Part shown: piece after piece, positions 1 to 5,653 of the stretch
How the letters are laid out: each line of letters opens with the position of its first letter
Position numbering within the stretch: the first letter of the stretch is position 1
Program-made: the position numbers and the translations under genes
Source: Candidatus Krumholzibacteriia bacterium
Lineage (GTDB): Bacteria; Krumholzibacteriota; Krumholzibacteria; WVZY01; JAKEHA01
DNA length: 5,653 nucleotides
Reading direction: 5' to 3'
NCBI GenBank assembly: GCA_029863355.1
Contig: JAOTVO010000184.1
Span: forward strand, 1-5,653
Notes under the pieces: model-generated
Told to the model about the DNA's origin: nothing
The model's input: only the letters and a program-made list of their open reading frames with translations
Databases searched by the model: none

Positions 1-1495
1 GGCCAGCCGGCGCCTGGCCACCTCCCGCGTCGCGGACGCCAAGCAGCTCGGCGAGTCGCTCATCGCGGACGCGCAGCGCGCCGCGGAGGCCGTGCGCAAG
101 GAGGCCAAGCTCGAGGCGAGAAACGCCTTCCTGCAGATGAAGGTTCGCTTCGAAGAGGAGAGCAAGAGCAAGCGCGAACAGTTGAAGGGGGACGAGGATC
201 GCCTCGCCGAGCGGGAGGGCAACCTGCGGCGCAGGCTCGACCTCATGGAGCGCAAGGAGGCGACCCTGGGCGAGAAGGCGCAAGCGCTGGAGACCAAGCA
301 GAAGGTGCTCGACGAGCGCCTCCGGGAATCCAACCGGCTCATCGACGAGCAGAACGTCAAGTTGGAGCGCATCGCCGGTCTACGCAAGGAGGAAGCGAAG
401 CGCGTTCTGCTGAAGAATCTCGAGGACGAGGCCCGATTGGAAGCGGCGCGTCGCGCGCGCGAGATCCGCGATGAGGCCGAGCGCGAGGCGGAGCGCGAGA
501 GCCAGAAGATCATCGCGCTGGCCATCCAACGCTACGCGGCGGAGCAGTGCGTCGAGACGACCGTGTCCGTCGTCGATCTGCCGGCCGACGACATGAAGGG
601 CCGCATCATCGGACGCGAGGGTCGCAACATTCGCGCCTTCGAGATGGCCACGGGAGTCGACGTCATCATCGACGACACCCCCGGGGCGGTGATCATCTCG
701 TCCTTCGATCCTGTGCGCCGCGAGATCGCCCGCGTGTCCCTGCAGAAGCTCGTGCGCGACGGGCGCATCCACCCCGGGCGCATCGAGGAAGTGGTGGCGC
801 GCACGCGCGAGGAGATAGAGACGCGCATCCGCGAGACCGGCGAGCAGACGTGCATGGACCTCCGCATCAACGGCATGTCGGCCGAGATGATCGAGCTGGT
901 GGGGAGGATGAAGTACCGGACCAGCTACGGGCAGAACTGCCTGAAGCACTCGACGGAGGTGGCGTACCTGGCAGGCGTCATGGCGGCGGAGCTCAACCTC
1001 GACCAGCAGATCGCCCGGCGCGCGGGCCTGCTCCACGACGTGGGCAAGGTGGTCACCCACGAGACGGAGGGCTCGCACACCGAGATCGGCGCCGAGATCG
1101 CCCGCCGCAACGGCGAGCCCGACGAGGTCGTCAACGCGATTCGCGCGCACCACGGAGACGTGGAAGCCACCTCGCTGTACACCCCGCTGGTGGCTGCGGC
1201 CGACGCGGTCAGCGGAGCCCGACCCGGCGCGCGGCGCGAGTCGCTGGAGGGTTACGTGAAGCGTCTGGCCAAGCTCGAGGAGGTCGCCGACGGCTTCGAA
1301 GGGGTGGAGAAATCCTACGCCATTCAGGCTGGACGCGAGGTGCGCGTCATCGCGAGCAGCAAGAAGGTCGACGACGAGGGCGCCGCCGAGCTGGCCTACG
1401 CGATATCGCGCCGGCTCGAGAAGGAGATCGACTACCCGGGTCAGATCAAGGTCGTCGTCATTCGTGAGACGCGCGCCACGGAGTACGCGCGTTAG
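1..1495 (+). CDS. rny: Ribonuclease Y, 5' end cut off by the window
   Basis: RNase Y is the membrane-anchored endoribonuclease that starts mRNA decay in many bacteria. The frame is open from base 2 to the TAG at 1493-1495, giving about 497 residues; family members are usually near 520, so only the short N-terminal membrane anchor and a few following residues should be missing. The GTG at 92 is internal, because the same charged helical sequence continues upstream of it to the window edge. Domains in order: a long Lys/Glu/Arg-rich coiled coil to about base 545; a KH RNA-binding domain with the GRIIGREGRN loop at 599-628; an HD hydrolase domain with a first His at 947-949, the HD pair at 1034-1039 (LLHDVGK) and a His-His pair at 1148-1153; then the family motif ADAVSGARPGARRESLEGY beginning near 1199 and a conserved C-terminal domain ending VIRETRATEYAR. 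All metal-binding residues appear intact. ymdB follows after 11 bp. Identification is very secure. Confidence 0.97.
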   Translation, partial: ASRRLATSRVADAKQLGESLIADAQRAAEAVRKEAKLEARNAFLQMKVRFEEESKSKREQLKGDEDRLAEREGNLRRRLDLMERKEATLGEKAQALETKQKVLDERLRESNRLIDEQNVKLERIAGLRKEEAKRVLLKNLEDEARLEAARRAREIRDEAEREAERESQKIIALAIQRYAAEQCVETTVSVVDLPADDMKGRIIGREGRNIRAFEMATGVDVIIDDTPGAVIISSFDPVRREIARVSLQKLVRDGRIHPGRIEEVVARTREEIETRIRETGEQTCMDLRINGMSAEMIELVGRMKYRTSYGQNCLKHSTEVAYLAGVMAAELNLDQQIARRAGLLHDVGKVVTHETEGSHTEIGAEIARRNGEPDEVVNAIRAHHGDVEATSLYTPLVAAADAVSGARPGARRESLEGYVKRLAKLEEVADGFEGVEKSYAIQAGREVRVIASSKKVDDEGAAELAYAISRRLEKEIDYPGQIKVVVIRETRATEYAR

Positions 1496-1498
1496 GAG
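1494..1498 (+). promoter_or_regulatory. Ribosome binding site for ymdB, supporting a TTG start
   Basis: AGGAG overlaps the rny stop codon and lies 8 nt upstream of TTG at 1507. The spacing is ideal, and the peptide then begins RIVFIGDVVG, exactly where this protein family normally starts. The site therefore decides in favour of the rare TTG start. Confidence 0.75.
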
Positions 1499-1506
1499 AA
1501 GGCCGG

Positions 1507-2289
1507 TTGCGCATCGTCTTCATCGGTGACGTGGTGGGGCGTCCGGGCCGGCGGGCCGTGGCGGCGCTGGTCCCGCGCATGCGCGCGGAGCTCGAGCCCG
1601 ATCTGGTGCTGGCCAACGCGGAGAACTCCGCGGGCGGGTTCGGCATCGACCGCAAGGGTATCGGCGAGCTGGAAAGCGCCGGCGTGCGCCTCTTTACCAC
1701 GGGCAACCACGTCTGGGACAAGCCCGAGGGTGTGGCCCTCCTGGACGAGAAGACCAACATCCTGCGCCCGGCCAACTACCCCGACGCGCCGGGCCGCGGT
1801 TTTGCGGTCGTGGAGGGGGTGGCGCCGCCGGTGGCCGTGCTCAACGTGCAGGGCCGCGTGTTCATGCCACCCATCGACTGCCCGTTCCGCGCGGTGGACC
1901 GCCTGCTGGCGGAGCTTCCGCGCGAGGTGCGTATCGTCGTGGTGGACGTGCACGCGGAAGCGACTAGTGAGAAGATCGCCATGGCGTGGCACCTCGACGG
2001 GCGCGCATCGGTCGTCTTGGGCACCCACACCCACGTGCCCACGGCGGACGCGCGCGTGCTCCCCAAGGGCACCGGCTACGTCACCGACGTGGGCATGACG
2101 GGCTCCTACGCCGGCGTCCTGGGGATGAAGCGCGACGCCGTGCTGTGGCGCTTCTTCCACGTGCGCCCGACGCGGTTCGAGGTGGCCAAGGGAGACGTCC
2201 GCTGCGACTTCGTGGTGGCCGACGTGGACGAGGAGAGCGGGCGCGCGGTCTCGCTTCGGCACCTGCAGTGGCGAGTGGAGGAAACATGA
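1507..2289 (+). CDS. ymdB: YmdB family metallophosphoesterase (TIGR00282 type)
   Basis: The product is a 260-residue calcineurin-like phosphodiesterase, the same size as Bacillus subtilis YmdB (about 264), which hydrolyses cyclic nucleotides in vitro and affects biofilm and motility decisions. Metal-binding motifs are visible throughout: D8 in FIGDVVGRPGR, E39-N40 in NAENSAGG, N67-H68 in TTGNHVWDK, H149 in VDVHAEATSEK, and H174 and H176 in GTHTHVPTAD. The C-terminal part carries the family stretch GTGYVTDVGMTGSY followed by a GMKRDAVLWRF segment. There is no signal peptide, so it should be cytoplasmic. The start is TTG, chosen because of the AGGAG at 1494-1498 and because the family begins right at the first beta strand. 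The stop overlaps the folD start by 4 bp (ATGA), and rny lies 11 bp upstream, the usual rny-ymdB pairing. The family is certain; the physiological substrate in this organism is unknown. Confidence 0.94.
   Translation: MRIVFIGDVVGRPGRRAVAALVPRMRAELEPDLVLANAENSAGGFGIDRKGIGELESAGVRLFTTGNHVWDKPEGVALLDEKTNILRPANYPDAPGRGFAVVEGVAPPVAVLNVQGRVFMPPIDCPFRAVDRLLAELPREVRIVVVDVHAEATSEKIAMAWHLDGRASVVLGTHTHVPTADARVLPKGTGYVTDVGMTGSYAGVLGMKRDAVLWRFFHVRPTRFEVAKGDVRCDFVVADVDEESGRAVSLRHLQWRVEET
2277..2281 (+). promoter_or_regulatory. Ribosome binding site for folD inside the ymdB end
   Basis: GGAGG lies inside the last codons of ymdB, 4 nt before the folD ATG at 2286. The spacing is somewhat short, but together with the ATGA stop/start overlap it suggests that folD translation is coupled to ymdB. 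Confidence 0.6.
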
Positions 2290-3176
2290 CATTGCTCGAC
2301 GGCAAGCAAACGGCGGCGACGATCACCGGCGAGATCGCGCGCAAGGTGGCCGGGATCGGCGACCACCGCAAGCCGACGCTGGCGCTGGTGCGCGTGGGTG
2401 AGGATCCAGCGTCGAAGGTCTACCTGGGCGCCAAGGCCAAGGCGTGCGCGGCCTGCGGGATCGAGTCGCGCGGCCTGCACCTGGACGAGAACGCCTCTGA
2501 GCAGGAGGTGCTCGACGCGTTGCGCGGCTTCAACGAGGACCCCGCGGTGGACGGCATCCTCCTGCAGCTTCCCCTGCCCGCGCGGGTAGACGCGGACCGC
2601 GCCATCGCGACCATCGACCCGTGCAAGGACGTCGACGGCTTCCACCCCATGAACCTCGGCCGACTCGCCTCGGGCAACCCCCGCTTCGTGCCCTGCACGC
2701 CGCTGGGCATCCGCGAGCTGCTCCTGCGCCACGGCGTAGAGACGGCGGGGGCACACGCCGTCGTCGTCGGCCGCAGCGTCATCGTGGGCAAGCCCGTCGC
2801 CCTGCTGCTCGCGCTCAAGGGGCCGGGCGGCGACGCCACGGTGACCATCTGTCACAGCCGCACGCGCGACATCGCCGCGGTGACGCGCTCGGCCGACATC
2901 GTCATCGCCGCCATGGGCGTGCCGCGTTTCATCACGGCGGACATGGTGTCGGAGGGTGCGGCAGTGGTGGACGTGGGCATCAATCGCGTCGAGGACCCAA
3001 CGGCGAAGAAGGGATACCGCGTCGTGGGGGACGTCGACTTCGACCCCGTGTCGCGCAAGGCGGCCTTCATCACGCCGGTCCCGGGCGGCGTCGGGCCCAT
3101 GACCGTCGCCATGCTCATGGCGAACACCTACCGGGCCTGGGAGCTCGGACGAGAGACCTCGAATGCCCTTCGCTGA
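2286..3176 (+). CDS. folD: Bifunctional methylenetetrahydrofolate dehydrogenase / methenyltetrahydrofolate cyclohydrolase
   Basis: FolD interconverts 5,10-methylene-, 5,10-methenyl- and 10-formyl-tetrahydrofolate in the cytoplasm, supplying one-carbon units for purines and initiator tRNA formylation. The protein is 296 residues (E. coli FolD is 288). Visible signatures: Y46 and the catalytic lysine K50 in VYLGAKAKA; DGILLQLPLP at 89-98; KDVDGFHP at 114-121; PCTPLGI at 136-142; the dinucleotide-binding GRSVIVGKP at 162-170; ATVTICHSRTRDI following a short GPGG insertion seen in some lineages; and PGGVGPMT at 266-273. The insertion is a lineage variant rather than a defect. The ATG at 2286 is chosen because the family starts with a short lead before the LDGK motif and a GGAGG precedes it; the longer open frame upstream lies within ymdB and is not folD. 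The end overlaps xseA by 14 bp. NADP preference is expected from the family but not shown here. Confidence 0.97.
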   Translation: MTLLDGKQTAATITGEIARKVAGIGDHRKPTLALVRVGEDPASKVYLGAKAKACAACGIESRGLHLDENASEQEVLDALRGFNEDPAVDGILLQLPLPARVDADRAIATIDPCKDVDGFHPMNLGRLASGNPRFVPCTPLGIRELLLRHGVETAGAHAVVVGRSVIVGKPVALLLALKGPGGDATVTICHSRTRDIAAVTRSADIVIAAMGVPRFITADMVSEGAAVVDVGINRVEDPTAKKGYRVVGDVDFDPVSRKAAFITPVPGGVGPMTVAMLMANTYRAWELGRETSNALR

Positions 3177-4371
3177 AGAGCGTATCTACTCGGTGACGGA
3201 TATCGTCGGCGAGGTCCGCCGGCTGATGGAGAAGGGCTATGCGTCCGTCGCCGTCACCGGCGAGATCTCGAACCTGCGCCGCGCCAGCTCCGGCCACCTC
3301 TACTTCACGCTCAAGGACGAGGCGGCGCAGCTCTCGGTGGTCTGTTTCCGGTCCACGGCCGCGCGCGCCGCGCTCGAGCTGGCCGACGGACTTCAGGTCG
3401 TCGCGCGCGGGCGCCTGACCGTCTACGAGGCGCAGGGCAGGTTTCAAATGGTGGCGGAGGCCCTGGAGGAAGCGGGGCTGGGCGCGCTCGAGCGGCGATT
3501 CCGCGAGCTGGTGAGCCGCCTGGCCGCGGAGGGCCTGTTCGAGGAAGCGGCCAAACGGGCGCTGCCGCGTTACCCGAGCCGCGTGGCCGTCGTCACGTCT
3601 CCGACGGGAGCGGCCGTGCGGGACATCATTTCAACGTTGCGGCGCCGGTGGCCCTGCGCGGAGATCCTCCTCGCGCCGGTTCCGGTGCAAGGAGCGGCCG
3701 CCGCCCCGGCGATCGTCGCCGCGCTCGAGGCGTTGTCGGTCGCGCGCGCCGCCGATGTCGTCATTCTGGGGCGGGGCGGCGGGAGCATTGAGGACCTCTG
3801 GGCGTTCAACGAAGAGACGGTGGCGCGCGCCATCCGCCGCTGTACGATCCCCGTGGTGAGCGCGGTCGGGCACGAGACCGACGTCACCATCGCTGACTTC
3901 GCCGCCGACCGCCGGGCGGCCACGCCAACGGCCGCCGCCGAGCTGGTTGCCCCGCTTTGCGGCGAGGTGGAGCGGGCGGTCGCGGCGCTCGAGGGCCGCC
4001 TGCAGGGCCGCATGGCGAGCGCGCTGGCGCTGTGGCGAGCGCGTCTGGAGCGGCTGTTGGAGAGCTACGCGCTGGGCGAGGTGCGCGCGCGCATCGAGCG
4101 CGGGCTGCAGCGCCTGGACCACGCCGCCGAGCGGCTCTCCCGCGAGGTCGCGGCCATGGTGCGCGCGCGCGCGGGAACCCTCGAGGCGCGCCTGGCGGCA
4201 CTGGCCGCCCTGGACCCGCGGGCGATTCTCGAGCGGGGCTACGCGATCTGTGCCGATCGCACGACGGGACGCCTCGTGCGCAGCCGCGCGGAAGCGCTCG
4301 CGGCGGGGCGACTGCGCGTGACCTTCCGCGACGGCGACGTGCCGGCGCGGGTCGAGGAGGGTAGCGCATGA
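3163..4371 (+). CDS. xseA: Exodeoxyribonuclease VII large subunit
   Basis: XseA is the catalytic subunit of exonuclease VII, which degrades single-stranded DNA from both ends to short oligonucleotides and takes part in mismatch repair and removal of trapped DNA-protein adducts. The 402-residue protein has an N-terminal OB fold (about residues 1-100, with VAVTGEISNLR and GHLYFTLKD), then the catalytic domain. Residues D154 (AAVRDIIS), R204 (LGRGGGSIEDLW), H237 and D240 (VGHETDVTIADF) line up, one position off, with D155, R205, H238 and D241 of the E. coli enzyme, which are known to be essential. A long helical segment follows (about 265-350), which binds XseB, and the C-terminus has the family LERGYAI motif. 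It is shorter than E. coli XseA (456), within family range. The ATG at 3163 is the only sensible start before the conserved IYSVTDIV; it lies inside folD and has only a weak GAGAG upstream, so coupling to folD translation is likely. Confidence 0.97.
   Translation: MPFAEERIYSVTDIVGEVRRLMEKGYASVAVTGEISNLRRASSGHLYFTLKDEAAQLSVVCFRSTAARAALELADGLQVVARGRLTVYEAQGRFQMVAEALEEAGLGALERRFRELVSRLAAEGLFEEAAKRALPRYPSRVAVVTSPTGAAVRDIISTLRRRWPCAEILLAPVPVQGAAAAPAIVAALEALSVARAADVVILGRGGGSIEDLWAFNEETVARAIRRCTIPVVSAVGHETDVTIADFAADRRAATPTAAAELVAPLCGEVERAVAALEGRLQGRMASALALWRARLERLLESYALGEVRARIERGLQRLDHAAERLSREVAAMVRARAGTLEARLAALAALDPRAILERGYAICADRTTGRLVRSRAEALAAGRLRVTFRDGDVPARVEEGSA
4354..4360 (+). promoter_or_regulatory. 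Strong ribosome binding site for xseB
   Basis: GAGGAGG lies in the last codons of xseA, 7 nt before the xseB ATG at 4368. It is the best match to the anti-Shine-Dalgarno sequence in the window, combined with an ATGA stop/start overlap. Confidence 0.7.
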
Positions 4372-4619
4372 CGGACATGACGGAAGAGCAGCAGAAGATC
4401 GGGCTCGAAGAGGCGATGGCGCGTCTCGAAGCCATCGTGGCGGAGCTGGAAAAGGGCGAGCAGACCCTGGAGGGCGCGCTGGCGCGCTTCGAAGAGGGGT
4501 TAGCGCTGGGCAAGCGCTGCCGTGAGATCCTCGACCGCGCACAGACGCGCGTGCGCGAGCTCCTCGGGGCGGCCGAGGACGGGAGCCTGCGCACGCAGGA
4601 GTGGCAGGATGAGCGCTAG
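4368..4619 (+). CDS. xseB: Exodeoxyribonuclease VII small subunit
   Basis: XseB is the small non-catalytic subunit that binds the helical arm of XseA in multiple copies and gives an active, regulated exonuclease VII. The product is 83 residues (E. coli XseB is 80) and almost entirely helical: GLEEAMARLEAIVAELEKGE forms the first helix and LEGALARFEEGLALGKRC the second, both typical of the family, followed by a third charged helix. The start is the ATG at 4368, overlapping the xseA stop by 4 bp and preceded by a strong GAGGAGG. A second ATG four codons in (4377) would be less well spaced. The TAG at 4617-4619 falls 11 bp into the next gene. The adjacency of the large and small subunits in one operon is consistent with the need to keep XseA from accumulating alone, which is known to be toxic in E. 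coli. Confidence 0.95.
   Translation: MTDMTEEQQKIGLEEAMARLEAIVAELEKGEQTLEGALARFEEGLALGKRCREILDRAQTRVRELLGAAEDGSLRTQEWQDER
4597..4601 (+). promoter_or_regulatory. Ribosome binding site deciding the ispA start at 4609
   Basis: AGGAG within xseB sits 7 nt before ATG 4609. No comparable sequence precedes the next in-frame ATG at 4633, so 4609 is the preferred start. Confidence 0.65.
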
Positions 4620-5514
4620 CGCGGCCGAGCGCATGGACGTGGCCGGGCGCGCCGACCGCGAGGCCGTCGAGCGCCGGCTGGGCGAGCTGGTGGACGCGCT
4701 CGCCGGCGCCCACGCCCCTATGCAAGAGGCCATCCGCTACGCTGTTCTCGGCGGGGGAAAGCGCATCCGCCCCCTCCTTTGCCTGTGGACGCACGACGCG
4801 GTGTCGGGCCATCATCGTCTCGCCGCGCTCGACGCCGGGTGCGCGGTGGAGTGCATCCATGCCTACTCGCTGGTGCACGACGACCTGCCCTGCATGGACG
4901 ACGACGACGTGCGCCGCGGCAAGCCGAGCGCGCATCGGCGCTTCGGAGAAGCGACGGCCGTGCTCCTGGGCGATGGCCTGCAGGCGCTGGCCTTCGAGAT
5001 CCTGGCGACGCTGCCGGAGCGGCACGCCGGCGTCACCGCCGACGTCACGCTTTCGGCGGTGGCCGCCCTGGCGCGTGCGGCCGGGAACCGGGGGTTGATC
5101 GCGGGGCAGGCGCTGGACCTCGCCCCGCCGGCGCGGAACCTCGAGGCGGTCTCACGCATCCACGAGCACAAGACCGCCCGCCTGATCGCCGCCGCGATGG
5201 AGATCGGGACCGTCGTTGCGGGCGCCGGCGGCGACGAGCGGGGACGGGCGCTCGAGGCGGGGCTTCTGGCCGGACGCGCGTTCCAGATCGTCGACGATTT
5301 GCTCGACCTGGAGGGGCGGCGCGAGACCCTGGGCAAGACGCCCGGCAAGGACGCCAAGGGCGGAAAGCTCACGTATCCGGCCGTGACGGGCCCCGCGGCC
5401 GCTCGGGAGGAAGCGCGCGAGCTGGGCCGGCGGGCTCGGGCGCTCTTGCCGGCCGGCGCGGCGGAGGCGCCCCTCGGCCTGCTCATCGACTTCATGGTGG
5501 AACGGAGTGCCTGA
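4609..5514 (+). CDS. ispA: Short-chain polyprenyl diphosphate synthase (farnesyl or geranylgeranyl diphosphate synthase)
   Basis: This trans-prenyltransferase condenses isopentenyl diphosphate with allylic diphosphates to make FPP or GGPP, precursors of quinone side chains, undecaprenyl carriers and other isoprenoids. The 301-residue protein matches E. coli IspA (299) in size. Visible motifs: GGGKRIRP at 48-55, which binds the diphosphate; the first Asp-rich motif DDLPCMDD at 91-98 followed by DDVRRGKP; GQALD and HKTARLI in the middle; the second Asp-rich motif DDLLD at 229-233; and GKTPGKDAKGGKLTYP after it. The two-residue insertion in the first Asp motif is typical of bacterial FPP synthases. 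Residues Y86 and S87, which sit 5 and 4 positions before the first Asp and influence chain length, are as in E. coli IspA, so C15 product is favoured but C20 cannot be excluded. The ATG at 4609 has a well-spaced AGGAG; the open frame continues upstream within xseB but out of homology. It overlaps xseB by 11 bp. Confidence 0.93.
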   Translation: MSASAAERMDVAGRADREAVERRLGELVDALAGAHAPMQEAIRYAVLGGGKRIRPLLCLWTHDAVSGHHRLAALDAGCAVECIHAYSLVHDDLPCMDDDDVRRGKPSAHRRFGEATAVLLGDGLQALAFEILATLPERHAGVTADVTLSAVAALARAAGNRGLIAGQALDLAPPARNLEAVSRIHEHKTARLIAAAMEIGTVVAGAGGDERGRALEAGLLAGRAFQIVDDLLDLEGRRETLGKTPGKDAKGGKLTYPAVTGPAAAREEARELGRRARALLPAGAAEAPLGLLIDFMVERSA

Positions 5515-5518
5515 GGCA

Positions 5519-5653
5519 ATGGCCCCCGATCTCGTAGTTGCGCGACCCGCGGTGGCGGCCCTGGTGGCCGCGGTGATGGCGCAGACGCTCAAGGTCATCA
5601 CTTTCGCCCTGCTGGAAAAGCGGCTAAACTTCAGGCGGTTCGTAGAGACCGCC
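5519..5653 (+). CDS. Divergent PAP2 (DUF212) family membrane protein, N-terminus only
   Basis: Only the first 45 codons are in the window and the frame is still open at the edge. The peptide has a short lead, a hydrophobic stretch (AVAALVAAVMAQTLKVITFAL, about residues 11-31, with a conserved-looking Gln-Thr-Leu-Lys) and then EKRLNFRRFVETA. This is the characteristic start of the divergent PAP2 family (YuiD-like), in which an A/AQxLK(V/I) helix is followed by a basic NFxRF segment and, just beyond, a GMPSSH phosphatase motif that here would lie outside the window. Members are small integral membrane proteins related to acid phosphatases and vanadium haloperoxidases; no function is firmly established. 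The gene starts 4 bp after the prenyl synthase stop. ATG 5519 is taken as the start, with GGAG at 5504-5507 as a rather distant ribosome site; a GTG at 5507 in the same frame is an alternative. Family call rests on pattern recognition of a short fragment. Confidence 0.75.
   Translation, partial: MAPDLVVARPAVAALVAAVMAQTLKVITFALLEKRLNFRRFVETA

Larger units (their letters stand above)
1..5653 (+). other. Probable single operon of seven co-directional genes
   Basis: The intergenic distances are +11 (rny-ymdB), -4 (ymdB-folD), -14 (folD-xseA), -4 (xseA-xseB), -11 (xseB-ispA) and +4 bp (ispA-DivPAP2). There is no room between genes for a promoter or a hairpin terminator, and no such hairpin is evident. 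Transcription probably begins upstream of rny, outside the window; internal promoters within coding sequence cannot be excluded by eye. Confidence 0.7.

Noticed and set aside
547..1467. 306-codon + strand open frame inside rny
   Set aside because: It is a shifted frame of the RNase Y coding region, very rich in Arg, Gly and His, with no domain; rny has all its motifs in the other frame.
1496..1506. Possible promoter or terminator between rny and ymdB
   Set aside because: The 11-bp gap is too short and holds only the end of the ymdB ribosome site and its spacer.
1986..2285. Upstream in-frame extension of folD within ymdB
   Set aside because: The extra 100 codons are Arg/Gly/Ala-rich and lie in a shifted frame of ymdB; FolD proteins start near the LDGK motif and ATG 2286 has its own ribosome site.
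1492..2855. Overlapping - strand open frames opposite ymdB and folD (266 and 249 codons)
   Set aside because: They are codon-bias shadows of the real + strand genes, with biased composition and no family motifs.
4161..4173. Alternating GC run of 13 bases that could favour Z-DNA
   Set aside because: It is short, lies within xseA codons for Arg/Ala in the helical arm, and is unremarkable in DNA of this composition.
4522..4608. Upstream in-frame extension of ispA within xseB
   Set aside because: It is the shifted frame of xseB; the AGGAG at 4597-4601 and normal IspA length support ATG 4609.
4613..4622. 10-bp perfect palindrome GCGCTAGCGC covering the xseB stop codon
   Set aside because: There is no loop or T-run for a terminator and no second copy seen; it is probably chance within overlapping coding sequence.
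3631..5025. 464-codon open frame on the - strand across xseA, xseB and ispA
   Set aside because: It runs opposite to three genes with intact conserved motifs; its translation is low-complexity Ala/Arg/Pro/Gly/His-rich with no recognisable domain, as expected for antisense frames in GC-rich coding DNA.

Overview
This window is a compact stretch of bacterial housekeeping genes, all on the + strand. It contains six recognisable genes and the start of a seventh: rny (RNase Y, 5' end outside the window), ymdB (calcineurin-like metallophosphoesterase), folD, xseA, xseB, an ispA-type prenyl diphosphate synthase, and the first 45 codons of a divergent-PAP2 (DUF212) family gene that runs off the right edge. 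Every junction is either an overlap (4, 14, 4 and 11 bp) or a gap of at most 11 bp. The simplest reading is one operon or part of one. I see no internal promoter, terminator, RNA gene, repeat array or mobile element.

The DNA is strongly GC-rich with third codon positions almost always G or C. This explains the many long spurious open frames on the opposite strand and in shifted frames. The pairing of rny with ymdB is widespread outside the Gammaproteobacteria, while xseA-xseB-ispA is an arrangement known from many Gram-negative lineages. Together with the GC content this suggests a high-GC, probably Gram-negative environmental bacterium (a Myxococcota-like, Methylomirabilota/Rokubacteria-like or related deep lineage). 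That placement is an inference and is weak without a phylogeny.

Region by region: 1-1495 encodes the coiled-coil, KH and HD parts of the membrane-anchored mRNA decay enzyme RNase Y. Positions 1507-2289 encode YmdB from a TTG start with a clear ribosome binding site. Positions 2286-3176 encode FolD of one-carbon folate metabolism. Positions 3163-4371 and 4368-4619 encode the two subunits of exodeoxyribonuclease VII. Positions 4609-5514 encode a short-chain polyprenyl synthase, probably making farnesyl or geranylgeranyl diphosphate. From 5519 to the end is the N-terminus of a small membrane protein related to PAP2 phosphatases.

The genes fall into three functional pairs or singles (RNA turnover and signalling; folate; ssDNA degradation; isoprenoid supply) that share transcription more than a pathway. 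All catalytic motifs I could check are intact. I did not find evidence of a novel system; the findings below are modest observations on gene coupling, start choice and context.
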